The position numbers and the translations under genes are program-made. The notes beneath the pieces are model-generated. The model had not been told where the DNA came from. It saw nothing but the letters and a program-made list of their open reading frames with translations, and did not search any database. Shown here piece by piece: positions 1-6,990 of a stretch of DNA of 12,819 nucleotides (positions are counted from its first letter, which is position 1; every line of letters begins with the position of its first letter). Source of the stretch: JBDHAC01 sp039588215 (GTDB lineage: Bacteria > Gemmatimonadota > Gemmatimonadetes > Palauibacterales > Palauibacteraceae); contig JBDHAD010000092.1 of NCBI GenBank assembly GCA_039588215.1, forward strand, positions 1-12,819. The letters are read 5' to 3'.

Positions 1-81
1 GGCGAGCTCCAACTCCAGAGCCCTCGCACGCAGTGGGTCTTGTACCCCGTGGAGGTCCGAGAGCGGGGGGCGCTCCGCCAC
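1..81 (-). CDS. possible 5' fragment of an unrecognised gene running off the left edge
   Basis: On the minus strand a GTG at 79-81 opens a 27-codon frame that stays open to the window edge, reading MAERPPLSDLHG then a Leu/Glu/Arg-rich stretch. About 21 of its 26 following codons end in G or C, as in the real genes here, and it would follow the preceding minus-strand gene (stop at 111) by 29 bases. The peptide is too short to place in a family. One plus-strand frame over the same bases is also open and GC3-rich, so strand choice is uncertain. There is no convincing ribosome binding site; GGGA lies directly against the GTG. Confidence 0.25.
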   Translation of the reverse strand, partial: MAERPPLSDLHGVQDPLRARALELELA

Positions 82-110
82 TCCCGGGGGCTCGCCGCCA
101 GGACTGCGGC

Positions 111-890
111 TCACTTGGGTGGGCGCGGCCGAGGTGGCGGCTTGGGCCGCGGTGCGCCTCTGGAGGGCGGTGGCGCGGTTCGGACACCTCCCGCTCGCAC
201 CCCCTGCCCTCCCGCGCCCGGGCCGATCAAGATCCCGCCACGATCGCCGGCCCCACCTCGGCCACGGCCTTCCCCCTGCCCGCGCCCTCCCGACCCACGT
301 ATGGGCTCCAGGAAGGGCGGGTGGAGCGGGAAGACCGGCACCCACCAGCCTGGGCCCGTCTCGATGTAGCGGGGAGCCTGCCCGGGCTCGGTGCCCGTCC
401 CGCCCTGCCCTCCAGGTGCCTCCGGGCCGCCCGGGGGCGCGGCCACGGGCTGCGGCGCAGGTGGAGGCCCCTTGGGCATGATCACCTCTATTCCGTGCGC
501 TTCGGGTGCGGACCCGATCACGGTCTGGAGGACCAGCGGCCTCAGACCTAACCCGACGACCGTCTCGTAGCTGACACACCCGCACGGAGACAGGCCGCGA
601 TCGCGTTGGAAGCGCTCGAGCGCACCGCGGGTCCCCCGGCCGAGCTGCCCGTCGAGCGGGCCCGGATCGAACCCGACGCGGGCGAGAGCCGTCTGCAGAG
701 CGAGGATCTCGCTCCCGCTCATGGGCTCGAGCACCTCGAACGTGCGTACGTCAGTGGCGGGGTCGTACCTGGCAAGCATGCGTATGCCGGTGGCCGGCGG
801 AGGCTGTTGTGCCGCAAGCGTGAGAGGCGCAGCCGCCACGAGCACACCGATCCACAAGGCGCGGGTAAGTCCGTACATGGAAAGAGGCAT
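111..890 (-). CDS. secreted protein with one peptidoglycan-binding domain and a Gly/Pro/Arg-rich tail
   Basis: A 259-residue exported protein. Residues 1-27 form a signal peptide: Arg10, a hydrophobic stretch ALWIGVLVAAAPLTL, then a cleavage-like AAQ. Residues about 57-117 look like a PG_binding_1 fold, with ILALQTALARVGFDPGPLDG and then RGALERFQRDRGL, the usual helix-loop pattern that binds the cell-wall peptide. Two cysteines (103, 105) in PCGC interrupt that domain. Residues 140-259 are low complexity, first Pro/Gly, then Gly/Arg, ending in a basic Pro-Arg-Lys run, and contain no catalytic domain. The frame is open further upstream to 1061, but that part overlaps the end of citF and reads as non-coding, and the signal peptide fixes the start at 890 or at a second ATG at 878. 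The 122 bases between it and citF suggest its own promoter, though I see no clear one. The role is probably structural or cell-wall anchoring; the partner is unknown. Confidence 0.75.
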   Translation of the reverse strand: MPLSMYGLTRALWIGVLVAAAPLTLAAQQPPPATGIRMLARYDPATDVRTFEVLEPMSGSEILALQTALARVGFDPGPLDGQLGRGTRGALERFQRDRGLSPCGCVSYETVVGLGLRPLVLQTVIGSAPEAHGIEVIMPKGPPPAPQPVAAPPGGPEAPGGQGGTGTEPGQAPRYIETGPGWWVPVFPLHPPFLEPIRGSGGRGQGEGRGRGGAGDRGGILIGPGAGGQGVRAGGVRTAPPPSRGAPRPKPPPRPRPPK

Positions 891-1012
891 ACTCCGACTC
901 ACTGCCAAGATCGAGAATCTGACAACACTGAATCTCTGGACTTGACCTCCCTCTCGCCACTCGGCGCAACCGCAATACGCTCGAGCGCAAGCCGTCCGGC
1001 GGGACCGATCCC

Positions 1013-2578
1013 TCAGCTGTCGACCCTGAATACTGTATCGATGACGGTCCCGTCGACCCACTTGATCGCGGCGACGGGCTCGTCGGTGAGGCGGGGCTTG
1101 GCGGGCTTCCCGCCGCAGATGCGCTCCACTTCGTCGCGGATCTCATCGATGGAGCGGATCGGAAGGTCCGAGCCCTGGAGGGCGTCGAGCAGATCCTGAC
1201 GGCGGGGGTTGATCGCGATTCCGCGCTCGGTGGCGACGACGTCGATCAGCTCTCCGGGGCCCGTGATGGTGGTCACCTCGTCGACGACTACGGGGATTCG
1301 GTCGCGGAACGAGGGCACCGCGAGGATCGTGCACCGGGAGGCGAGACAGTTCTGCCACCCACCGATCCCGTGCAGCAAGCGCCCGTCCGAGTGGGTGACC
1401 ACGTTCCCGTTGAAGCTCACGTCCACCTCGGTGGCCCCGAGCACGACCGCATCGACCATCGAGGCGAAGTTGCCCTTGCCGTGGTAGTTGTACGAGGTGA
1501 ACGGCGAGGTGGCGATGTGCCGCGGGTTTTTGGCGATGGAGCGAACGCCCTCCAGGTCGAAGGTCTGTCCGTCCAGGATATAGCCGGTCAGCCCCTCCTC
1601 GAGGAGCTCGACCAGATAGCGCGTCGATCCTCCGCGTACGAAGGAGGCGGCCACGCCTGCCTCCCGCATCATGTCGGCCAGGTAGCCGACGAACGCGAGC
1701 GCGATCCCACCCGCCCCGGCCTGGAACGAGAATCCGTCCCGCATGATCCCAGCATCCCGTAGCAACTTCGCCACGTTGCGGGCGATCATTTGTCGCTCGG
1801 GGCTGCGTGTGACCTGCGTCGTGCCCGACACGATGAGAGACGGGTCTCCGATCGAATCCGCCTCGACCACGTGGTCGACGTTGTTGCCCTGAAGCTGCCA
1901 CGGGGTGCAGGGGAACGGCACGAGATTGTCTGTCACGGCGATCACGTGCTCGGCGTACATCGAGTCCGCGAGCGCGAACCCGAGCGAGCCGCAGGCGGAG
2001 GGGCCGTGCGAGCCGTCGGCGTTTCCGAACGGGTCCGCGGTCGGGGCGGCGATCACCGCAATGTCGATGTGGACCTCGCCGTCCTGGATCGCCTGCCAGC
2101 GACCCCCGTGCGATCGCAACACCCCCAACCCGCGCATGCGGCCCTGAGAGCAGTAGTCGCCCAGCGGTCCGTTCATGCTGCCTTCGATATGATGGACAAC
2201 CCCCTGCTCCATGAGCTCGATCACCGGCTCGTGACACGGGAAAGAGGCGCTGGGAAACCACATCAGATCTTTCACGCCCAGCTTCGCCGCCGCTCTCAGC
2301 GCGAGGAGCGCCACGAAGTCCCCGTTCCGCAGGTGATGGTGGGTGGAGATCACCATCCCGTCGCGCAGCCCGCACCGCTCGAACGCTTCTTCCAGGCTCC
2401 CGACGCGCTTGTCGCCGTCGGCCGGAAAGTCCCGGCAGCTACGGATCGGAGGAGAGGCCTTCACGCCTCGGGGTGAGTACGCGCCTACTCCCTGGAACGG
2501 CGTCTGGGGGAGCCCATTCACCTCGACCGGCACGCGTCGCCCGACGCCGTTGTCTACCAGGTCGCCGTGCCTGCTCAT
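1013..2578 (-). CDS. citF: citrate lyase alpha subunit (citrate CoA/ACP-transferase)
   Basis: A 521-residue cytoplasmic protein, close to the usual CitF length of about 510. In classical citrate lyase the alpha subunit swaps the acetyl group on the carrier thioester for citrate, giving the citryl-thioester that CitE cleaves. Alignment from memory to enterobacterial CitF is good throughout: SLEEAFERCGLRDGMVIS (61-78), HHLRNGDF, GPLGDYCSQGRM, a SHGGR motif (157-160), DPFGNADGSHGPSACGSLG (182-200), a PFPCTP segment, GFSFQAGAGGIAL (282-293), GATEVDVSFNGNVVT (381-395, with Glu384 a candidate catalytic residue), and RGIAINPRR followed by a C-terminal DGTVIDTVF. The start ATG overlaps the stop of citE by four bases (ATGA), so the two are translationally coupled. 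It is the last gene of the operon. No citC, citX or citG, needed in classical systems to make and load the prosthetic group, is present in the window. It may therefore work directly on CoA thioesters, but that is inference. Confidence 0.93.
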   Translation of the reverse strand: MSRHGDLVDNGVGRRVPVEVNGLPQTPFQGVGAYSPRGVKASPPIRSCRDFPADGDKRVGSLEEAFERCGLRDGMVISTHHHLRNGDFVALLALRAAAKLGVKDLMWFPSASFPCHEPVIELMEQGVVHHIEGSMNGPLGDYCSQGRMRGLGVLRSHGGRWQAIQDGEVHIDIAVIAAPTADPFGNADGSHGPSACGSLGFALADSMYAEHVIAVTDNLVPFPCTPWQLQGNNVDHVVEADSIGDPSLIVSGTTQVTRSPERQMIARNVAKLLRDAGIMRDGFSFQAGAGGIALAFVGYLADMMREAGVAASFVRGGSTRYLVELLEEGLTGYILDGQTFDLEGVRSIAKNPRHIATSPFTSYNYHGKGNFASMVDAVVLGATEVDVSFNGNVVTHSDGRLLHGIGGWQNCLASRCTILAVPSFRDRIPVVVDEVTTITGPGELIDVVATERGIAINPRRQDLLDALQGSDLPIRSIDEIRDEVERICGGKPAKPRLTDEPVAAIKWVDGTVIDTVFRVDS

Positions 2579-3633
2579 GGTCGGGAGCCCTCCGTGCGGT
2601 CAGGACGCGGCGGGGGTGCAGCGCGCTCGCGCTCGTCGCTGGATGCCCCCGGTTCGGGGCTATCGACGCGTGTGTCGAGACCCGCGGCCGTCGCTCGATC
2701 CACAACCCGAAGCGCCTGCTGCACGACAGGAGGATCGATCATCTTCGACCCCAGGCTAACCACACCCAGACCCTCCGCCTGAGCCTTCTCGAAGGCAGCG
2801 ACGATTCTCTGCGCCCGTTCGATCTCTTCCCGGGAGGGGGCGAACGCTTCATGGATGACCGGGATCTGACGCGGGTGTACGCACCCCATCCCTTCGAACC
2901 CGAGCCGGCGCCCACTCTCTCCCCACTCCCTGAGGCCGTCCAAATCGTCGACCTGCCCGTAGACGGAATCGATTGCCTGCACGCCGGCCGCCTTCGCGGC
3001 GTTGACCAAGCGCTTCCGGGCGTACATCGACTCCGCACCGTCGGCGCTGCGTGGCACCCCGAGGTCGGCGGCGTAGTCCTCCAGCCCGATCGTGAGCGCG
3101 ATGATGCGCTCGCTCGCCCGCGCGATCTCGAATGCCCCCTCGATGCCCAGCGCCGTTTCGAGGATCGGCATCAGCCACACCGGCCGATCCTCCGACGCGA
3201 GCAGCTCGGTGACCCGTGCGTCCACCTCTCGTACCTGCTCGACGGTCTCGGTCTTGGGGATCAAGATGAGATCGGGCCGCTCGGGTACGACCGCGTCGAG
3301 ATCCTCCAGCCCTATCGGAAGCTGGTTGATCCGCACCATGCGTTCGGCGGTCCTGAAATCGACTGTACGCAGCGCGTTCCGGACGAGGATACGCGCCGCA
3401 TCTTTCTCATCCGGGTGAACCGAATCCTCGAGGTCGAGGATGATCCCGTCCGGCTCGTACAGACCGGCACTCACGAAGAACTTGGGCTCGTTTCCGGGCA
3501 GGTAGAGGCGGGAGCGCCGTAGCCGGTCCCGCGCGGAGGCATCGGGGAGGTCCGCGCCCAGGGGGGGGCGCCCGTCTCCGCTCAACTCGATGCCGGACCG
3601 CCGGGCCGCGGTCTCCACACGTGCCGCGATCAC
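2575..3633 (-). CDS. citE: citrate lyase beta subunit (citryl-thioester lyase), with a CitD-like stub at its N-terminus
   Basis: A 352-residue HpcH/HpaI-fold lyase that splits citryl-thioester into oxaloacetate and acetyl-thioester, with Mg2+. Family motifs run in order: RSRLYLPGN (41-48), DGIILDLEDSVHPDEKDAAR (62-81), VRIN (100-103), IPKTET (125-130, Glu129 a likely metal ligand), PILETALGI, GLEDYAADLG (183-192), ARKRLVNAAKAAGVQAID, and GFEGMGCVHPRQIPVIHEAF. The EDY..D motif and the C-terminal GLGVVSLGSKMIDPPVV match true CitE rather than malyl- or citramalyl-CoA lyases. The last 40 residues or so are a charged, Pro-rich extension. The first 14 residues (IAARVETAARRSG) resemble the C-terminal end of the acyl-carrier subunit CitD, and the resemblance continues upstream of the GTG start (DTGALPFV) until a TGA at 3673-3675. 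GTG at 3631-3633 is the only normal start codon in frame and lacks a good ribosome binding site. See findings for the frameshift alternative. Confidence 0.9.
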   Translation of the reverse strand: MIAARVETAARRSGIELSGDGRPPLGADLPDASARDRLRRSRLYLPGNEPKFFVSAGLYEPDGIILDLEDSVHPDEKDAARILVRNALRTVDFRTAERMVRINQLPIGLEDLDAVVPERPDLILIPKTETVEQVREVDARVTELLASEDRPVWLMPILETALGIEGAFEIARASERIIALTIGLEDYAADLGVPRSADGAESMYARKRLVNAAKAAGVQAIDSVYGQVDDLDGLREWGESGRRLGFEGMGCVHPRQIPVIHEAFAPSREEIERAQRIVAAFEKAQAEGLGVVSLGSKMIDPPVVQQALRVVDRATAAGLDTRVDSPEPGASSDERERAAPPPRPDRTEGSRP

Positions 3634-3675
3634 GAACGGGAGCGCCCCGGTGTCCGATCGGAACGAACCCCTTCA
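3634..3675 (-). pseudogene. in-frame CitD (citrate lyase acyl carrier) remnant upstream of citE
   Basis: Read in the citE frame, the codons between the TGA at 3673-3675 and the GTG at 3631-3633 give RGSFRSDTGALPF. Joined to the start of CitE this makes GALPFVIAARVETAARR, very like the CitD ending GALD.(V/I)(I/L).AR.EA...R that I recall from the family. The N-terminal two thirds of CitD, including the serine that carries the prosthetic group, cannot fit. Only 82 bases separate citE from the preceding dehydrogenase gene, and no frame there shows that sequence. Loss of one base from the CCCC run at 3668-3671 would join a GTG at 3676 to this frame. Confidence 0.5.
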
Positions 3676-3715
3676 CCTCGCCGGCCGACCGTCCCGACCC
3701 CGTCTTTGGCAGCCA

Positions 3716-4900
3716 CTACAATCTCTCGATGACGGCGTCCGCCATGTCCGAAGTGCTCGCGGCACCCTTCGCGATCACATCGGGACCGCCGGTGAGCATC
3801 ATCATGTCGTAGGCCCGGACCCGCCCCTCACGTATGACCGCCGCGACAGCATCGCGCACGCGGTCCGCGCGCTGGGTCTCTCCGACGTGGTCGAGCAGCA
3901 TGGCGCCCGTCAGGATCATGGCGATCGGGTTGACGATCGGCGGGTCGAGGTCCGCATATTTGGGTGCCGAGCCATGCGTCGGCTCGAACACGGCTACCTC
4001 GTCGCCGATATTGCCCGAGGCCGCGAATCCGAGCCCCCCGACCAGCCCCGCGAACGCGTCCGACACGATATCGCCGAACATGTTACCGGCGACCACCACT
4101 CCATAGTCCTCGGGGTTCTTGGTCAGCCACATCATCTGCGCGTCGATGTTGGTCGACCAGTGCTCGATCTCCGGGTACTCCTGCTTCACCTCGCGCGCGA
4201 CCTCCTCCATCATCCCGGAGGTCTCGCGTAGCACGTTCGGCTTCTCGCAGATCGTGACCGACCCGTACCCGTGCTTCTCAGCGTAGGCGAACGCGGCCCC
4301 CACGATCCGTCGGCAGTTGCGCCGCGTGAACACTCGCGTGCTGATCGCCAGGTCCTCGCCCGGCACATCGGCGAACGCCTTGAATCGGGGGTGTGTGGCA
4401 AGCGCATCGCGTACCTGACCGGGAGGGTTCGTCCACTCGAGACCCGCGTACAGGCCTTCGGTGTTCTGGCGGAAGATGACCACATCCACGGGCGGCTCCT
4501 CGAAGCCGCCGTCGGCGGTGCGCCGGATGAAGTTGAGCGGATTCCCGGCGAACGAGCGGCACGGCCGGATGCAAATGTTCAGGTCGAACAACTGCCGCAT
4601 GGTGACGATGGGGCTGTAGTACACGTGGCCCTGCCCCTGGAGCTCGGGGGAGAGCTCGGCGTCGGCCTTGTCCTTCGGTTTGGACGTGATGGCCCCGAAC
4701 AGCCCGAGCTTGTGCTCGGCGAGCAGATCGATGGTCCGCTGCGGGAGCGCGTTGCCGTCGCGGATCCAGAATTCCCACCCGATGTCCGCGTGGACGTACT
4801 CCGCGTCGAATCCGACCGCATCCAGCACGCGGATCGCCTCCTGCAATACGGTTTGGCCGATCCCGTCCCCCGGCATGCTCACTACGGTGTGTTTGGCCAT
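3716..4900 (-). CDS. isocitrate/isopropylmalate-type dehydrogenase (beta-decarboxylating, probably acting on an isocitrate-like acid)
   Basis: A 394-residue cytoplasmic enzyme of the family that oxidises and decarboxylates 2-hydroxy tricarboxylates to 2-oxo acids. Visible features: GDGIG (11-15); substrate arginines at 102, 112 and 144; the catalytic-Tyr segment NTEGLYAGLEW (Tyr151); the catalytic-Lys segment EKPNVLRET (Lys220); metal aspartates in NIDAQ (253) and GDIVSDAFAG (277, 281); and the cofactor loop FEPTHGSAPKYA (306-316). Lys314-Tyr315, a following Val, and the Tyr in AYD (364) match residues that select NADP in E. coli Icd, while the matching Arg is Met, so NADP is more likely than NAD. 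In the substrate loop SPIVTMR the serine is kept at 96, but the Asn expected two residues on is Ile98. It lies 94 bases after the hydro-lyase gene, with a hairpin just before its ATG and no strong ribosome binding site. Isocitrate is the default substrate; homoisocitrate or an alkyl-isocitrate is possible. Confidence 0.85.
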   Translation of the reverse strand: MAKHTVVSMPGDGIGQTVLQEAIRVLDAVGFDAEYVHADIGWEFWIRDGNALPQRTIDLLAEHKLGLFGAITSKPKDKADAELSPELQGQGHVYYSPIVTMRQLFDLNICIRPCRSFAGNPLNFIRRTADGGFEEPPVDVVIFRQNTEGLYAGLEWTNPPGQVRDALATHPRFKAFADVPGEDLAISTRVFTRRNCRRIVGAAFAYAEKHGYGSVTICEKPNVLRETSGMMEEVAREVKQEYPEIEHWSTNIDAQMMWLTKNPEDYGVVVAGNMFGDIVSDAFAGLVGGLGFAASGNIGDEVAVFEPTHGSAPKYADLDPPIVNPIAMILTGAMLLDHVGETQRADRVRDAVAAVIREGRVRAYDMMMLTGGPDVIAKGAASTSDMADAVIERL

Positions 4901-4910
4901 CGCTCGCTAC

Positions 4911-4926
4911 CCGGACTCTCGTCCGG
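4911..4926 (-). promoter_or_regulatory. GNRA-capped hairpin directly upstream of the dehydrogenase start
   Basis: On the minus strand CCGGAC-GAGA-GTCCGG forms a perfect 6-bp G/C-rich stem closed by a GAGA tetraloop, a GNRA type of unusual stability. It ends 10 bases before the ATG at 4900, where a Shine-Dalgarno would normally sit, and no good Shine-Dalgarno is seen. It may tune translation or define an mRNA processing end. This is structural inference only. Confidence 0.45.
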
Positions 4927-4962
4927 TTCCTCTCTGGTCAGGTCTTGGCGAGACGTCGAACA

Positions 4963-4989
4963 GACCCGGGGCGGCTCAGGCCGCGGGTC
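4963..4989 (-). terminator. intercistronic hairpin after the hydro-lyase gene, no U-tract
   Basis: Five bases after the hydro-lyase stop, the minus strand can fold GACCC+GCGGC against GCCGC+GGGTC, a 10-bp stem with a 3-base bulge and a 4-base loop. There is no T-run after it, so it is not a standard intrinsic terminator. It may cause partial attenuation or protect a processed 3' end between the two cistrons. Confidence 0.35.
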
Positions 4990-4994
4990 GATCC

Positions 4995-6974
4995 CTACTC
5001 GAGTCCCAGCCGTTGACGTACCTGGTTCTCCACTCCTCCGGCCACCACGAGCGCTTGCGGCACCGCGCTCAAGGGCGGGAAGCGGAACGTCTCGGCTCCG
5101 TACGTGACCTTGCTCGCGGCGAAATCCACCTCCAGCTCGTCTCCGGGCACGATCGTCTTCACGCCGGCATCCATCTCCTCGGACATCAGCGTACGCACCC
5201 GCGCGACGAGATCCGGACATGCGATGCACGCGAATCCGTTGTTGAACGCGTTACGCAGATACGTTTGCGAGAAGCTGCCGGCGATGATCAGCGCGATCCC
5301 TTTGGCCTGGAGCGAAGTCACGGCCTGCTCGCGGCTCGACCCGGTACCGAAGTTCCACCCACCCAGAATCACGTCCCCCTCCCCGAGCAGGCCGACCAGG
5401 TCGGGGTCGTAGTTCTCGAACACCACCTCGGCCATCATCTCGGACGTCATGTCGTCCCGGTACGTGTAGTCCTTTCCGTAGATACCGTCGGTGTTGAGGT
5501 TGTCCTGGGTCAGGAAGACCAACCGGCCCCGAAGCCGCTCGGGGAATCCCTCCAGGATCTCGATCTCCTCGCCTGCGGAGCTCTGCCCGTCCTCTGAAGA
5601 AGTTCCGAGCTCGGTCAGGATGCGCGCGGGCGTTCGACCCTCCATCTGATCCGACCCCGTCACGTCCTCCGGGCCCGTGATGAAGCCGGCGACAGCTGAC
5701 GCCGCGACGACGGCCGGGCTCCCCAAGTAGCACTCGGCGTCGCGGGAGCCCATGCGTCCCTTGAAGTTCCGGTTGGTGGCCGAGATTCCGATCTCTCCCG
5801 GCTCCAGAAGCCCCGCACCGAGGCCGATGCAGGGGCCGCAACCGGGGGGCAGCGGTCGCGCGCCGGCGTCCAGCAGGGCCTGCCAATCGCCCCTCCGCTC
5901 GGCCTCCTCCTGCACCTCCCGGCTGGCCGCCGCCATATAGAGCTCGATCCCTTCCGCCACCTTCCGCCCGCGGATCACCCGCGCGGCCGAAGCGATGTCC
6001 TCGACGCGCGAGTTGACGCAGGAGACCAGGTAAGCCTTCTGGATCGCCACGCGCCTGGCCTCCATCTCGGCGATCGACGTCGCGACCTGAACCGTGTCGG
6101 GCCCGGAGACGTGCGGCGTTATTTGGGAGAGATCCAGCTCGATGCGCGCGGCGCAGGAGGCATCGGGATCCGGCGAAAGCGAGTCGCGCTCCCAGGACGC
6201 GATCTGCTCGTCGCTCACGCGCTCCACGCCGCGCTCGGCCAGGATCGCACGGCGCTGGCTCACGTACTCGAGCGCCGTCTCGTCAGCCGGGAACCAACCG
6301 ACCAGCGCGCCCCATTCGGTCGTCATGTTGGAGATCGCGAGGCGCTCCTCCATCGAGAGACCGGCCACGCCCGGGCCGATGAACTCCACCGCCGCGTTCA
6401 GCACCTCGCCCTCGTTGTACAGACCGCAAAGTGTGACGATCACGTCCTTGCCTGTGGATCCGGAGGGTAAACGCCCGCCGAGGTGCACCTGCACGGTGCG
6501 CGGGATCTGCCACCAGAAAGTGCTGGCGGCCCAGATCGCCGCGGCATCGGTGCGCACGACGGGTGTCCCGACCGCCCCCACGGCGCCGTACATGTTGGAG
6601 TGCGAGTCGGAGGCGACGACGAACGATCCCGGCACCACGTACTGCTGCTCGATCATCACCTGGTGGCCGATCCCGGTCCCGGCGGGATAGAAGTCGACCC
6701 CCTGCTCGCTCGCGAAGGCCTCGATGGCCTCGTACTTGGCCAGGTTCTCGGGCGACCGGTTCTGGATATCGTGGTCCAGGGTGAACACGGGCTGGCGAGG
6801 GTCGTGGATCCGTGCCGCACCGATGGCCCGGAACTTCGCCATCACAGGAGACGTGTTGTCGTGCGTCATCACGTGGTGCGGACGGATTGACAGATAGTCG
6901 CCCGCCGAGAGGGGCCGCGACGGACCCTCGGCCATGTGCCCCTGGGCGATCTTCTCGACGACGGTCTGACGCAT
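4995..6974 (-). CDS. single-chain homoaconitase/aconitase-family hydro-lyase (fungal Lys4-like)
   Basis: A 659-residue 4Fe-4S dehydratase that isomerises citrate-type acids through a cis-aconitate form. The three cluster cysteines are in SCVNSR (319) and GCGPC (379, 382). Other landmarks are RPHHVMTHDN (31-40), VFTLDHDIQN (63-72), DFYPAGTGIGHQ (94-105), ASDSHSNMYG (121-130), VRTDAAAIWA (140-149), SNMTTEWGAL (215-224), and SATNRNFKGRMGSR (398-411). A swivel domain follows in the same chain: GGWNFGTGSSREQA (538-551) and SFSQTYLRN (567-575). The long match around the His-Asp, TTEWGAL and NRNFKGRMGSR segments is, from memory, closest to mitochondrial fungal homoaconitase. LeuC/LeuD-type bacterial enzymes are usually two chains. 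The start is firm: AGGAGG lies six bases before the ATG, 16 bases after the PrpD-family gene. Given its neighbours, the substrate is more likely citrate, methylcitrate or homocitrate than isopropylmalate. Confidence 0.9.
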   Translation of the reverse strand: MRQTVVEKIAQGHMAEGPSRPLSAGDYLSIRPHHVMTHDNTSPVMAKFRAIGAARIHDPRQPVFTLDHDIQNRSPENLAKYEAIEAFASEQGVDFYPAGTGIGHQVMIEQQYVVPGSFVVASDSHSNMYGAVGAVGTPVVRTDAAAIWAASTFWWQIPRTVQVHLGGRLPSGSTGKDVIVTLCGLYNEGEVLNAAVEFIGPGVAGLSMEERLAISNMTTEWGALVGWFPADETALEYVSQRRAILAERGVERVSDEQIASWERDSLSPDPDASCAARIELDLSQITPHVSGPDTVQVATSIAEMEARRVAIQKAYLVSCVNSRVEDIASAARVIRGRKVAEGIELYMAAASREVQEEAERRGDWQALLDAGARPLPPGCGPCIGLGAGLLEPGEIGISATNRNFKGRMGSRDAECYLGSPAVVAASAVAGFITGPEDVTGSDQMEGRTPARILTELGTSSEDGQSSAGEEIEILEGFPERLRGRLVFLTQDNLNTDGIYGKDYTYRDDMTSEMMAEVVFENYDPDLVGLLGEGDVILGGWNFGTGSSREQAVTSLQAKGIALIIAGSFSQTYLRNAFNNGFACIACPDLVARVRTLMSEEMDAGVKTIVPGDELEVDFAASKVTYGAETFRFPPLSAVPQALVVAGGVENQVRQRLGLE

Positions 6975-6990
6975 CGACGGCCTCCTGTGG

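Noticed and set aside
1..100. tRNA-like ends: GGCGAGC at 1-7 pairs with GCTCGCC at 90-96, followed by G and CCA
   Set aside because: No T-loop TTCRA motif, no anticodon arm that fits, and no D-loop pattern; the match is most likely chance in G/C-rich sequence.
978..987. Palindrome CGCTCGAGCG between citF and the peptidoglycan-binding gene
   Set aside because: Only 10 bp in G/C-rich sequence, no loop for a hairpin and no T-run; not enough to call an operator or terminator.
1143..2375. Long open frame (410 codons) on the minus strand inside citF
   Set aside because: Arg/Gly/Pro-rich shadow in another frame of a clear citF; such frames are expected in GC-rich DNA. The same applies to long frames at 2473-3522, 7069-8340, 7319-8254, 5251-5886 and 11611-12288.
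2575..3633. CitE as citramalyl-CoA lyase of an itaconate-degradation set, with the PrpD protein as cis-aconitate decarboxylase
   Set aside because: The C-terminal GLGVVSLGSKMIDPPVV and EDY..D motifs fit true citrate lyase beta, the partner is a full-length CitF, and no itaconyl-CoA hydratase is present.
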